The notes beneath the pieces are model-generated. The model was given only the letters and a program-made list of their open reading frames with translations, did no database searches and was not told the origin of the DNA. From JBJMQS01 sp045802605 (GTDB lineage Bacteria; Planctomycetota; Planctomycetia; Gemmatales; Gemmataceae), in the NCBI GenBank assembly GCA_045802605.1, contig JBJMQS010000066.1, positions 124,001 through 188,000 of the forward strand: 64,000 nt of DNA, given 5' to 3'. The position numbers and the translations under genes were made by a program. Positions 34,948 through 43,262 of this stretch are shown piece by piece (position 1 is the stretch's first letter; each line of letters begins with the position of its first letter).

Positions 34948-37900
34948 ATGTGGTCATCTTTGCCTGCGCGCGGAGCGCGCCGATCAATTTTGCGCCGAAG
35001 TTTGTTGCGGCTCTGTAAGCTGGAGGATCGGCTTGTCCCGACTGGCATAAATTCACTCATCAATCCAGCGGAACCCTCTCTTTATAGCGATACCGGCGCG
35101 CGAGGGTCCTACGTCGGCTACGATCCGGTGTCCCTGTCGCTCAATCCCTACGCTCGCGCTATTAGTCAAAACGGCCGCTATGTCGCCTATTTGAGTACGT
35201 CGCCAAACCTCGTTGTGGGCCAAACGGACACCAATTCGACTTATGACGTTTTTCTTTTGGATCGGCTCAACAACTCAACCGAACTCATCAGCCATCAGGC
35301 CGGAGCTTCGGCTACAGCGGCCAATGGAAGCAGCTATCTTCCGGTTATCAGTGCGGATGGGCGATTCGTTGCGTTTGTCAGCACTGCTAGCAACCTCATC
35401 GCAAGCATGTCAAAGCCAGCCGGCAGCGACACCAACGTCTTCGTCTATGATCGGCAGAACGACATATGCACACTCGTGTCACATTCCGCGGCGAATTCGT
35501 TACTAGGATCATCATACGATGCGAACGGACTTAGTATTTCTGCCCAAGGCACAATTATCACATTCACGAGTCAAGCGACGAATCTGACGTCCGGATTTCC
35601 GGACGACGGAAGCGGAGTGGCATTAACGTCTCACGCTTACGTTTACGACTGTTCAAACGGCCAGGTCACGCTCATCGATCGGGCTTACGGCAGCACGACG
35701 AATCCGGGAAACGATGGTGGATCGATCAGTTTCCCCACGCCTGATGGTCGTTATGTTTTAGTCGACAGTTATGCTACGAATTTGCTCGCCAACACCACAA
35801 CGAGCAAATTGAATTCATACTTGTACGATCGCCAAACCAGTCAGTTGAAACTGCTAAGCAATAACACCGGCACAACTCCCTTGGGAGGAAATGGCGACAG
35901 CGAAGGCGGAGGGATCAGCGACGATGGTCGATGGGTCTATATCCAAAGTGCGGCTACAAACCTCTCAGGAGGAGTGAGTTCCGCGACCTGGCAAGTTTAC
36001 GTCTGCGACACTGTTAGCGGTCAGATCAAACTTGTCTCTCATATTCCGGCCACACCCTTGACGGGTGGTAATGCGGAATCGAGCTTGCCGAATGCGAGTC
36101 CTGACGGTCGTTATGTGACTTTCCGCAGCTTTGCGACTAACCTCGTGCAGAATTTTGTCGACGGTAACAGTTCCAACACATTCGACGTTTACTTCTATGA
36201 CCGTGTAACTGATCAAATTGCTTTAGTCAGCCATCAAGTAGGGTCGACCACTAAGTCGGGGAATTCCTCCGGGACGTCGGACGGCAATTGGTTTCCCGAG
36301 ATCAGTAACGACGGACATTATGTGGTTTTCGCGGACAAGAGTACGGATCTCATCGCCGGTTATGTGGACAACAACGGCACACTCAATCCAGACCTATACC
36401 GGTACAACCGCGACACCGGTACTGTCACTTTAGTCAGCGGGCAAGCTGGGTCCGCAACAATCGGCAGCAATGGGACCTTGAGGACTGATGGCCAAGCGGC
36501 AATGAACGACGATGGAAGCGTCGTGGCCTGGATGACCTCGGCCAGCAACATCATGTCCGGGATCAAAGACACCAATGGGCAAAACGACGTGTACCTGCGC
36601 GATTTCGGCGCGGGGACGACAGAGCTTGTGTCCGTGCGGAATGGTCCACCGTCGCTCACCCCCGGCGGCGTCACTGCCGGCGGCGTGGTTGAGATGAACC
36701 AAAGCGCCGATGGCCGCTACGTGGTCTTTGTCAGTTACGCCACCAACTTGGTGCCAGGGCAGGTCGATAATGAGCAAAGCCAAGATGTTTTTCTGCGAGA
36801 CCGCTGGATAAATACGACGATTTTGGTGAGCCACGCCTCCGGCAGTAGTGCGACAATTGGCAACGGCCGAAGCAGGTCTCCGTCGATCAGCGACGACGGC
36901 CGCTATGTCGCTTACACGAGCCAAGCCACGAATCTCGTTGCTGGCTTCGTCGACGGCAATGGCCCTGAAGTCGCAGATGGTGCCGGCTCGGACGTTTTCC
37001 TTTTCGATCGTGTCACCGGGACAAACACGCTGGTCAGCCATCAACTCGGTAGCTCCGTAGTAAGCGGCAACAAAGCTAGCTCGCAAGCTAGTGAATACTC
37101 AGGAGGCCTCGGATCTGCGAATATCAGTCCCGATGGCCGGTACGTCGCCTTTAGCAGTCTTGCGACGGATTTGGTGCCTGGATTCGTGGATCAAAACGGC
37201 GCCGGAGTGAACGGATACGACCTTTACGTCTACGACCAGCAGACCGGGAACGTCGTATTAGTTAGCCATCAAGCCGGTTCAACAACTTTAGGAGCAAACA
37301 ACTCACCATTAAGTTACTCAGCTTATTCACCGAGGTTCAGCGGCGATGGTCAGGATCTCGTTTACTGGAGCACCGCCACGAATCTGATCGCGGGGATGAC
37401 GGGAGCAAGCCGGAATGTCTTTCTCTATGATGTGGCGACCGGCACCAACGTGATGGTGAGCCATGCTTACAACTCGCTCACAGCTTCCAGCAACGGCGGC
37501 AGCAATGGCCCGGTCATCAGCAATGACGGTCGTTACATTTTTTACCAGAGTGCGGCCAACAATCTGGTCGCCGGGATGGTCAATTCCACCGGCTACGACA
37601 ATGGCTTCCTCTACGATCGCATCACCGGACAAAACGTTCTGATCAGCCATGCCTGGAACTCCGCGACAATCTCGGGGAATGCGCTGACCGACACCCGAGG
37701 AATCGGCGTGGAAATCAGCGCCGACGGCCGTTATGTCGTCTTCCAGAGCGGGGCAACCAATCTGGTTCAGGGTTTCGTGGATAACAACGGCTTTGACCCC
37801 ACAAGTGCAAATGGCGCAGACGTCTATCTGTACGATCGCCTGACCAATACGAACACCCTGATCTCCCACAGTACAGCATCACTGACTAATTCAGCCAACT

Positions 37901-38757
37901 CCTCGTCCTATTATCCCCAAATCAGCCGCGATGGTCGTTTCATTGCCTTTTCGACGAGGGCGTCCGATTTGGTGGGTGGGTGGACGTTGACCGCGTTCAA
38001 TGCTACACAGGTTGTCCTGTATGACCGGCAGTCAGCCACGATGGACTTGGTCAGCCATTCGCAGACCGGCAATACAGTAGCCGGTAATAATCAATCGTTT
38101 CTTGACGCGATCTCCTCTAATGGTTCAGTGGTCAGTATCCAAAGTGACGCGTCGGACCTGATCGCTGGCGACTTGAACGGTATGACCGATCTGTTCGCCT
38201 ATCAGCGTCCACCTACCGTCGTGTCGGTCGCTTTCGGTGACGGAACTAACCAGCGTTCTCTTGTCAGGCAGCTCGTCGTCACCTTCTCCGAGTCCGTCTC
38301 CTTCATGGGGTCCGTCGCTTCGGCGTTCACGGTGCATCGCACCGGAACCAACGGTACACTGGGCGATGTCACCCTCACGGCCAATCCATCGAGCGGGCCG
38401 GCCAGTTCGGTGACGATCACTGTCACCGGCAGCCTGACCGAGTACGGGTCCTTGGTCGATGGGCTCTATGACGTCTGGGTCGATGCAGCGCAAGTCTCCG
38501 GCTCGGGCGGAGCGCTCGATGGCAATAACGATGGCATCGCGGGTGGCAGTTATCACTTGGTGGGGACCACGGCGAACAAGTCTTATCGGTTGTTTGGCGA
38601 TTCCAATGGCGATGCGGCCGTGGATCAGAGTGATTATCTGGTCTTTCGCAATGCGGTCGCTGCCGGGGCGAGTGTCGTGTTTGATTTCGATGCCAGCGGC
38701 GATGTGGATCAGACGGATTACCTGGCGTTTCGCGAGCGGATTGGGATGAGTCCGTGA
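34948..38757 (+). CDS. giant secreted PD40/WD40-like propeller protein with dockerin-like end
   Basis: A 1269-residue protein. The N-terminus is Arg-rich and contains LEDRLVP (residues 25-31), a planctomycete export-associated motif. Residues 72 to about 1095 hold 16 tandem units of about 65 residues, each with a DGRYVAF-like core, a TNLV turn, a VYLYDR strand and an LVSH strand, so two 8-bladed propellers or one continuous array are possible. An Ig-like module follows (about 1098-1205, with VTFSESV). The end has two calcium-loop EF-hands (DSNGDAAVDQSDY from D1218, and DASGDVDQTDY), as in dockerins. Likely cell-surface or secreted, binding or adhesion role (inference). GGAG lies 11 bases before the ATG. 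Confidence 0.87.
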   Translation: MWSSLPARGARRSILRRSLLRLCKLEDRLVPTGINSLINPAEPSLYSDTGARGSYVGYDPVSLSLNPYARAISQNGRYVAYLSTSPNLVVGQTDTNSTYDVFLLDRLNNSTELISHQAGASATAANGSSYLPVISADGRFVAFVSTASNLIASMSKPAGSDTNVFVYDRQNDICTLVSHSAANSLLGSSYDANGLSISAQGTIITFTSQATNLTSGFPDDGSGVALTSHAYVYDCSNGQVTLIDRAYGSTTNPGNDGGSISFPTPDGRYVLVDSYATNLLANTTTSKLNSYLYDRQTSQLKLLSNNTGTTPLGGNGDSEGGGISDDGRWVYIQSAATNLSGGVSSATWQVYVCDTVSGQIKLVSHIPATPLTGGNAESSLPNASPDGRYVTFRSFATNLVQNFVDGNSSNTFDVYFYDRVTDQIALVSHQVGSTTKSGNSSGTSDGNWFPEISNDGHYVVFADKSTDLIAGYVDNNGTLNPDLYRYNRDTGTVTLVSGQAGSATIGSNGTLRTDGQAAMNDDGSVVAWMTSASNIMSGIKDTNGQNDVYLRDFGAGTTELVSVRNGPPSLTPGGVTAGGVVEMNQSADGRYVVFVSYATNLVPGQVDNEQSQDVFLRDRWINTTILVSHASGSSATIGNGRSRSPSISDDGRYVAYTSQATNLVAGFVDGNGPEVADGAGSDVFLFDRVTGTNTLVSHQLGSSVVSGNKASSQASEYSGGLGSANISPDGRYVAFSSLATDLVPGFVDQNGAGVNGYDLYVYDQQTGNVVLVSHQAGSTTLGANNSPLSYSAYSPRFSGDGQDLVYWSTATNLIAGMTGASRNVFLYDVATGTNVMVSHAYNSLTASSNGGSNGPVISNDGRYIFYQSAANNLVAGMVNSTGYDNGFLYDRITGQNVLISHAWNSATISGNALTDTRGIGVEISADGRYVVFQSGATNLVQGFVDNNGFDPTSANGADVYLYDRLTNTNTLISHSTASLTNSANSSSYYPQISRDGRFIAFSTRASDLVGGWTLTAFNATQVVLYDRQSATMDLVSHSQTGNTVAGNNQSFLDAISSNGSVVSIQSDASDLIAGDLNGMTDLFAYQRPPTVVSVAFGDGTNQRSLVRQLVVTFSESVSFMGSVASAFTVHRTGTNGTLGDVTLTANPSSGPASSVTITVTGSLTEYGSLVDGLYDVWVDAAQVSGSGGALDGNNDGIAGGSYHLVGTTANKSYRLFGDSNGDAAVDQSDYLVFRNAVAAGASVVFDFDASGDVDQTDYLAFRERIGMSP

Positions 38758-38777
38758 GGCCCGCGAGAATGGATTTT

Positions 38778-39197
38778 TGTAGCCGCGGGCTTCAGCCCGC
38801 GTCGGGACCAAGCGATTGCCAGGATGCGCGGGCTACAGAACAAATTGGATGAAGTCTTTTGCGTCTCTTGGATTTAGCCCCGAAGGGGCGGCAGTTGTTA
38901 GCCAGGGGCGCAAGCCCCTGGATCAAGTTCCCCGAATGAACCAAGCCCTGAAAGGGCGACAGAGCGCGTGATATGACACGCGCTCTGTCGCCCTTTCAGG
39001 GCTTTCCTCTATTTTGGTTTGGCGTTCCAGGGGTTGCGCTCGCCCGCCTAACGGCGGGACTCGCTCCACCCCTGGCTAATAACTGCCGCCCCTCCGGGGC
39101 TTAATGCAACAAAAACTGAAGCGCAGTGATGCGATTTGGTCTGAACCCGCATTGGGCACAAGCGATGCCCCGGCGCGGGCTAGAGACCGCGGCTACA
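38778..39197. repeat. nested inverted-repeat array
   Basis: Outer units of the TGTAGCCGCGGGC type occur at 38778-38836 and near 39183-39197. Middle units pair CCCCGAAGGGGCGGCAGTTG (from 38878) with a degenerate reverse complement ending near 39100. The centre is the perfect palindrome listed separately. The TAGCCGCGGGC unit also ends the tig gene at 50401-50468. Confidence 0.8.
38943..39004. repeat. perfect palindrome, 28-bp arms
   Basis: Arms 38943-38970 and 38977-39004 are exact reverse complements around a 6-base centre, ATATGA. The arm includes GGGCGACAGAGCGCGTG. It is the centre of the nested array. Confidence 0.9.
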
Positions 39198-39242
39198 AAA
39201 TCTTCTAGCGCAACCTACTAAGAGGAGGATAAGAATGGGCGG

Positions 39243-40649
39243 TTACCCCGCAGCGCGGCGGTTTTGTTCTTCGTGCTGGTTGAGTTTGTTGTAAAGCGTT
39301 TTCAGGCTGATGCCGAGTTCTTGGGCGGTCAGCGGTTTGTTGCGGTTGTTCTTCTCGAGGGTGCGGAGAATGTGCTCCATTTCCAGGACGCGCAGGGTCT
39401 TGGCTTCGGGGCCGACACTGAGCGGAATGGTGCCGGCGACGACGGCTTTGCCGGGGCCGCCGCTGACGTGGCGGGGCAGATGCTCGGCCGCGATCCGGTT
39501 GCCACCGGAGACGATGAAGGCGTACTCCATCACGTTGGCGAGCTCGCGGACGTTGCCGGGCCATTCGTAATCGAGCAACACATCGACCGCTTCGGGCGAC
39601 ATCAGTTCGCGGGCAAAGTCCAAAGACTTGCGGCAGGCGCGAGCTAATAGCGCGCGGGCCAACTCCGGAATATCGCTGCGGCGTTCGCGCAACGGCGGCA
39701 GCCGAATCTCAAATGTGTTGACGCGGAAATACAGGTCCTCGCGGAATTCGTCGGCCTCGATCATCTCGCGCACTTCGCGATTGGTCGCACAAAGCACTCG
39801 CACATCGGTGGTGAGCGGCGTGGTTTCGCCTACCCGGCGAATCTCGCCCGACTCCAAGAACCTCAACAGCTTGACCTGGATGTTCTTGTTCAACTCGCCG
39901 AGTTCGTCGAGGAACAGCGTGCCACCGTTGGCGACTTCGAAAAGTCCCTTGTGATCGCGGTCGGCTCCGGTGAACGCGCCGCGGCGATGGCCGAACAGTT
40001 CGCTCTCGACGAGATTCTCAGACAAAGCGCCGCAGTTCACGGGCACAAAGGGAGCTTCATTGCGTTCCGACTGCTCGAAAATCGTGCGCGCCACCAGTTC
40101 TTTGCCCGTGCCGGTTTCACCGAGGATGAGCACGGTCGCATCGGTCCGCGCTACTGTCGCAATTAGTTTGTGCACCGCCTGCATCGCCGGCGAATTGCCG
40201 ATGAGGGCGGACGGGCCCTCCACGGCTTGCAAGCGATTCTCGAGCGCCAGGGCTTTGTTCTGCAGATCGCGCTTCTCGGCGATTTTGAGCAAAATGGCTT
40301 CGATTTCAGCCAATTTGCAGGGCTTGGTCATGTAGTCAAATGCGCCAAGCCGAAGCGCCTGCATGGCTGTTTCCATGCTGGCGTGGCCCGTCATCACGAC
40401 GGCTTCGGTGAGCGGCGAGACGTGTTTCAATTGTTCAAGCAGTTCGATGCCGCTCATGCCGGGCATGCGCAGATCGAGGATGGCCGCGTCGAATGCCGTC
40501 TTCGCCAGCACCTTGAGGGCGGTCGGGCCGTCTGGGCAGACGACCACTTCATGGCCCATCCGCGGCAGTTCGGTGCGCATGAACTCCTGCAACGACATTT
40601 CGTCGTCCACGAAGAGCACCCGCAAAGGCTTAAGCTGCGGCGCGGCCAA
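39243..40649 (-). CDS. sigma-54-dependent response regulator (NtrC family)
   Basis: A 468-residue regulator. The receiver domain has acidic residues D15/D16, phosphoacceptor D59 and K109. The AAA+ domain has Walker A GETGTGKE (177-184) and an intact GAFTGA loop (224-229) that contacts sigma-54. A Fis-type helix-turn-helix lies at the C-terminus (TAQELGISLKTLYNKLNQ). The start is TTG at 40649, supported by AAGGAGA six to seven bases upstream; no ATG or GTG fits the receiver N-terminus. It overlaps the histidine kinase gene by 20 bp, so the two form a two-component pair. Confidence 0.94.
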   Translation of the reverse strand: MAAPQLKPLRVLFVDDEMSLQEFMRTELPRMGHEVVVCPDGPTALKVLAKTAFDAAILDLRMPGMSGIELLEQLKHVSPLTEAVVMTGHASMETAMQALRLGAFDYMTKPCKLAEIEAILLKIAEKRDLQNKALALENRLQAVEGPSALIGNSPAMQAVHKLIATVARTDATVLILGETGTGKELVARTIFEQSERNEAPFVPVNCGALSENLVESELFGHRRGAFTGADRDHKGLFEVANGGTLFLDELGELNKNIQVKLLRFLESGEIRRVGETTPLTTDVRVLCATNREVREMIEADEFREDLYFRVNTFEIRLPPLRERRSDIPELARALLARACRKSLDFARELMSPEAVDVLLDYEWPGNVRELANVMEYAFIVSGGNRIAAEHLPRHVSGGPGKAVVAGTIPLSVGPEAKTLRVLEMEHILRTLEKNNRNKPLTAQELGISLKTLYNKLNQHEEQNRRAAG

Positions 40650-42210
40650 TGTGACTCTCCTTGGCGTTCAGAGCCGGCACTACCGGCAGTCGAACGACAA
40701 ACGTACTGCCTTGGTCGGGACCTGGACTGGTGGCCTCGATCTCACCACCGTGTTGGGTGATGATCCGCGAGCTGATGCTCAGGCCCAGGCCCGTGCCCTT
40801 TCCAGTCCGGCTGCGAGTAAAGAAAGGCTCGAAGATATTCTCGAGCACGTCGACCGGCATGCCGCAGCCGCTATCGGTGAAGATCATCTCGGCTGCGCCG
40901 CCGGTCTGAGCGAGTTCGATCGTCAGGGTGCCGCCGTCGTCCATGCTTTCCATCGCATTGACGACGAGGTTGAGCACCACCTGCTTGATCTCTTGCGGAT
41001 TGACCCGAGCCACGATGCGCGGGCCGGGCTTGAAGGCAACATGCTTGCCTTCGCTGGCTTTGAGATGCTGGGCCATCTCGAGAACGGATTGAATCAACTC
41101 GGCGAGGTTGGTCGCGGTGCGCTCCCCTTCCCCGACACGGCTGAACTCCAGCAGGTTCTGCGTGATCGCTTTGCAGCGGAACGCTTCCTGCTGAATCATC
41201 TTCAAATACTTGGTGACCGCTTCTTGTTCGGATGGCAGCTTCGAAAGCAGGTCCGAAAGTCGCCGCTCCAGCGCTTCGCCGCAGAAGGCGATCGAGGCGA
41301 GCGGGTTGTTGATTTCGTGGGCCACGCCGGCGGCGAGGAAGCCGACGCTGGCAAGCCGCTCGGAGCGGACGAGTTGCTTGCCGCGCTCGGTGACCTGATT
41401 GGTCAGATCGGAGTACTTCGCGAGCAACCGGCGCGTCATATCGTTAAACGCTTCGGCCAACTCTTGCAGTTCATCGCCCGACTCGATCTTGATGTTGCCG
41501 TCAAAGTTGCCGCCGGCGACGCGGCGAACGCCCTGCTGCAACTCGTGCAGTGGCCGGAAGATCCAGCCATAGAAGAAGTGCAACAGTCCCGCCATAATCA
41601 TCACGCCGACGACGGCGGTGGCGATCAAAACGCCGATGCTGCGATTCGATTGGGTCTTAGCGGCCGCGATCTTGCGATATTGCTCATCGTAGACCGCGTC
41701 GTGAATCTCGTTGGCCAGTTGTAAGAGTTTCTCGTGAGCGGCGACGACGGCCGGCTCGTCGATGATTCGCTTCGACTCGCCCGGCATGATGACCGCCGGG
41801 CCCTTGGCTTTGTCGATCGCCTGGTCAAACTGCACGAGCGCGGATTGCACATTGGCGATGAGCGCCTTTTCATGCTGCCCAAGGTCGGGCTCATAACGGC
41901 GCTCGATCGTCTCATTCAAGCGCCGTTCGTAGGCGGCAATTTTGTCGCGGGCTTGTGCGAGCCGGCCGCGGAGGAGTGTTTCTTCTTCGTCGATGCTGGG
42001 GACCGTGTCGGTGCGCGAGCGGAGTTCTTTGACGGAGTTGCGGAAGGTGTCGGCTTCGGCCAACTCGGCGAGCTTGGCGTCCCAGAGCCGCATCGTCGTT
42101 AGATAGGACGAGAGCCCCTGCAAGGTGCCGGTGAGCAGCAGCCCGAAGGTGCCGAGGACGAGGCCGAGCCCCAATAGCAGCTTGTGGCGGATTCGCCATC
42201 GCTTGGCCAC
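40630..42210 (-). CDS. membrane sensor histidine kinase
   Basis: A 526-residue kinase. Two transmembrane helices (about 10-30 and 191-215) flank a helical periplasmic sensor of about 160 residues rich in charged coiled coil. HAMP follows (RPLHELQQGVRRVAGG), then HisKA with the H-box GVAHEINNPLASI (H298), and the ATPase with NLVVNAMESM, DSGCGMP and GKGTGLGLSI. The GTG at 42210 is chosen because AAGGAGG lies eight bases upstream; a longer frame to 42297 has no such support. Partner of the NtrC-type regulator downstream. The signal is unknown. Confidence 0.93.
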   Translation of the reverse strand: MAKRWRIRHKLLLGLGLVLGTFGLLLTGTLQGLSSYLTTMRLWDAKLAELAEADTFRNSVKELRSRTDTVPSIDEEETLLRGRLAQARDKIAAYERRLNETIERRYEPDLGQHEKALIANVQSALVQFDQAIDKAKGPAVIMPGESKRIIDEPAVVAAHEKLLQLANEIHDAVYDEQYRKIAAAKTQSNRSIGVLIATAVVGVMIMAGLLHFFYGWIFRPLHELQQGVRRVAGGNFDGNIKIESGDELQELAEAFNDMTRRLLAKYSDLTNQVTERGKQLVRSERLASVGFLAAGVAHEINNPLASIAFCGEALERRLSDLLSKLPSEQEAVTKYLKMIQQEAFRCKAITQNLLEFSRVGEGERTATNLAELIQSVLEMAQHLKASEGKHVAFKPGPRIVARVNPQEIKQVVLNLVVNAMESMDDGGTLTIELAQTGGAAEMIFTDSGCGMPVDVLENIFEPFFTRSRTGKGTGLGLSISSRIITQHGGEIEATSPGPDQGSTFVVRLPVVPALNAKESHIGRAAA

Positions 42211-42442
42211 GGGTTTGACCTCCTTGTCAAGCCGAACAATCGCGTCCGAAGTAAGTCCATTTACCCCCGACCGCGCGAGGCGACTATAGCAGGACATTTC
42301 TTACAATTGGAGAGCAACTTTTTCACAGCGAGGTCGGTTCGGCCTTTCCTAAACTTCCCGAAACCGCCGGCCTATCGCACAAAATGCCGAAATGTTAAAC
42401 TGCGCCGTTGTCAAAACGTGAATCGTCATGGAGGGCGACGCG

Positions 42443-43258
42443 ATGAACCCGGTGCCGATCGGATCTTATCGCTGCGGGCAGGGCGAGCCGCTCTTTTTCA
42501 TCGCGGGACCGTGCGTCATCGAGTCGCACGATGCCACGCTCCGCATTGCCGAGACGCTCGCCAAGATCGCGTCCGAGCTGAAACTGCCGCTTGTCTTCAA
42601 ATCCTCCTTTGACAAAGCCAATCGCTCCTCTGGCAAGTCATTTCGCGGCCCGGGATTGGCTGAGGGTTTGAAAACGCTGGCCGCAGTCAAACGGGCCACA
42701 GGCCTGCCGGTTGTCTCCGACATTCACGATGTGGCACAGACCGCGGCGGCCGAAGTCTGCGACATGTTGCAGATCCCCGCGTTCCTAGCCCGGCAGACCG
42801 ATCTGATTTTGGCGGCGGCTGCGACCGGCAGGCCGATCAACGTGAAGAAGGGCCAGTTCATGGCCCCCGGCGACATGAAGCAAGTAATCGCGAAGGCGGC
42901 CGAGGCCGGGAACCAAAAAGTGCTGCTCACCGAGCGCGGCTCGACCTTCGGCTACGGCATGCTGGTCAACGACATGCGGGCGATTCCCTGGATGCAGGAC
43001 CTGGGTGCCCCGGTGATCTTTGACGCCACGCACAGCGTACAGATGCCAGGCTCGTTGGGCGACCGGACCGGCGGCGATCGCCGCATGGTGCCCTACCTCG
43101 CCAAGGCGGCCGTCGCGGCCGGGTGCGACGGGCTGTTTCTGGAGACGCACCCCGACCCGGATAAGGCGCTCAGCGATGGGCCGAATATGATTCGATTAGA
43201 GGAATTTGCCAGCTTGGCCCGGCAGTGCTTGCGACTCAGGGCCGCACTTGGGAATTGA
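42443..43258 (+). CDS. kdsA: 3-deoxy-8-phosphooctulonate synthase
   Basis: A 271-residue KDO-8-phosphate synthase, which condenses arabinose-5-phosphate with phosphoenolpyruvate for lipopolysaccharide inner core. Motifs include FFIAGPCVIES, KSSFDKANRSS, GLPVVSDIHD, LARQTDLI, NVKKGQFMAP and TERGSTFGYG, with the closing GLFLETHPDP. ATG 42443 has GGAGGG (42430-42435) seven bases upstream; ATG 42428 is disfavoured because the ribosome-binding site would lie inside it. It starts the operon with the lipoprotein, methyltransferase and FHA genes. It implies a KDO-containing outer membrane. Confidence 0.97.
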   Translation: MNPVPIGSYRCGQGEPLFFIAGPCVIESHDATLRIAETLAKIASELKLPLVFKSSFDKANRSSGKSFRGPGLAEGLKTLAAVKRATGLPVVSDIHDVAQTAAAEVCDMLQIPAFLARQTDLILAAAATGRPINVKKGQFMAPGDMKQVIAKAAEAGNQKVLLTERGSTFGYGMLVNDMRAIPWMQDLGAPVIFDATHSVQMPGSLGDRTGGDRRMVPYLAKAAVAAGCDGLFLETHPDPDKALSDGPNMIRLEEFASLARQCLRLRAALGN

Positions 43259-43262
43259 TTTG

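Larger units (their letters stand above)
38758..39242. other. repeat-filled spacer between convergent genes
   Basis: About 485 bp between the propeller gene and the response-regulator gene, whose 3' ends face each other. It is almost entirely made of nested inverted repeats. I see no gene. The strong hairpins would terminate transcription from both sides. Confidence 0.8.

Noticed and set aside
34829..35050. Open frame of 73 codons overlapping the start of the propeller gene
   Set aside because: Out of frame with a well-supported gene, no ribosome-binding site and no recognisable feature.
38778..39197. Possible CRISPR array
   Set aside because: The repeats are inverted and nested, not direct repeats with regular unique spacers, and no cas genes are in the window.
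40363..41724. A 453-codon open frame antisense to the kinase and regulator genes
   Set aside because: It mirrors the third-position bias of two clearly identified genes; product is low-complexity and unlike any family.
42184..42612. Open frame spanning the kinase/kdsA spacer on the plus strand
   Set aside because: It overlaps the kdsA start in another frame and has no ribosome-binding site or family similarity.
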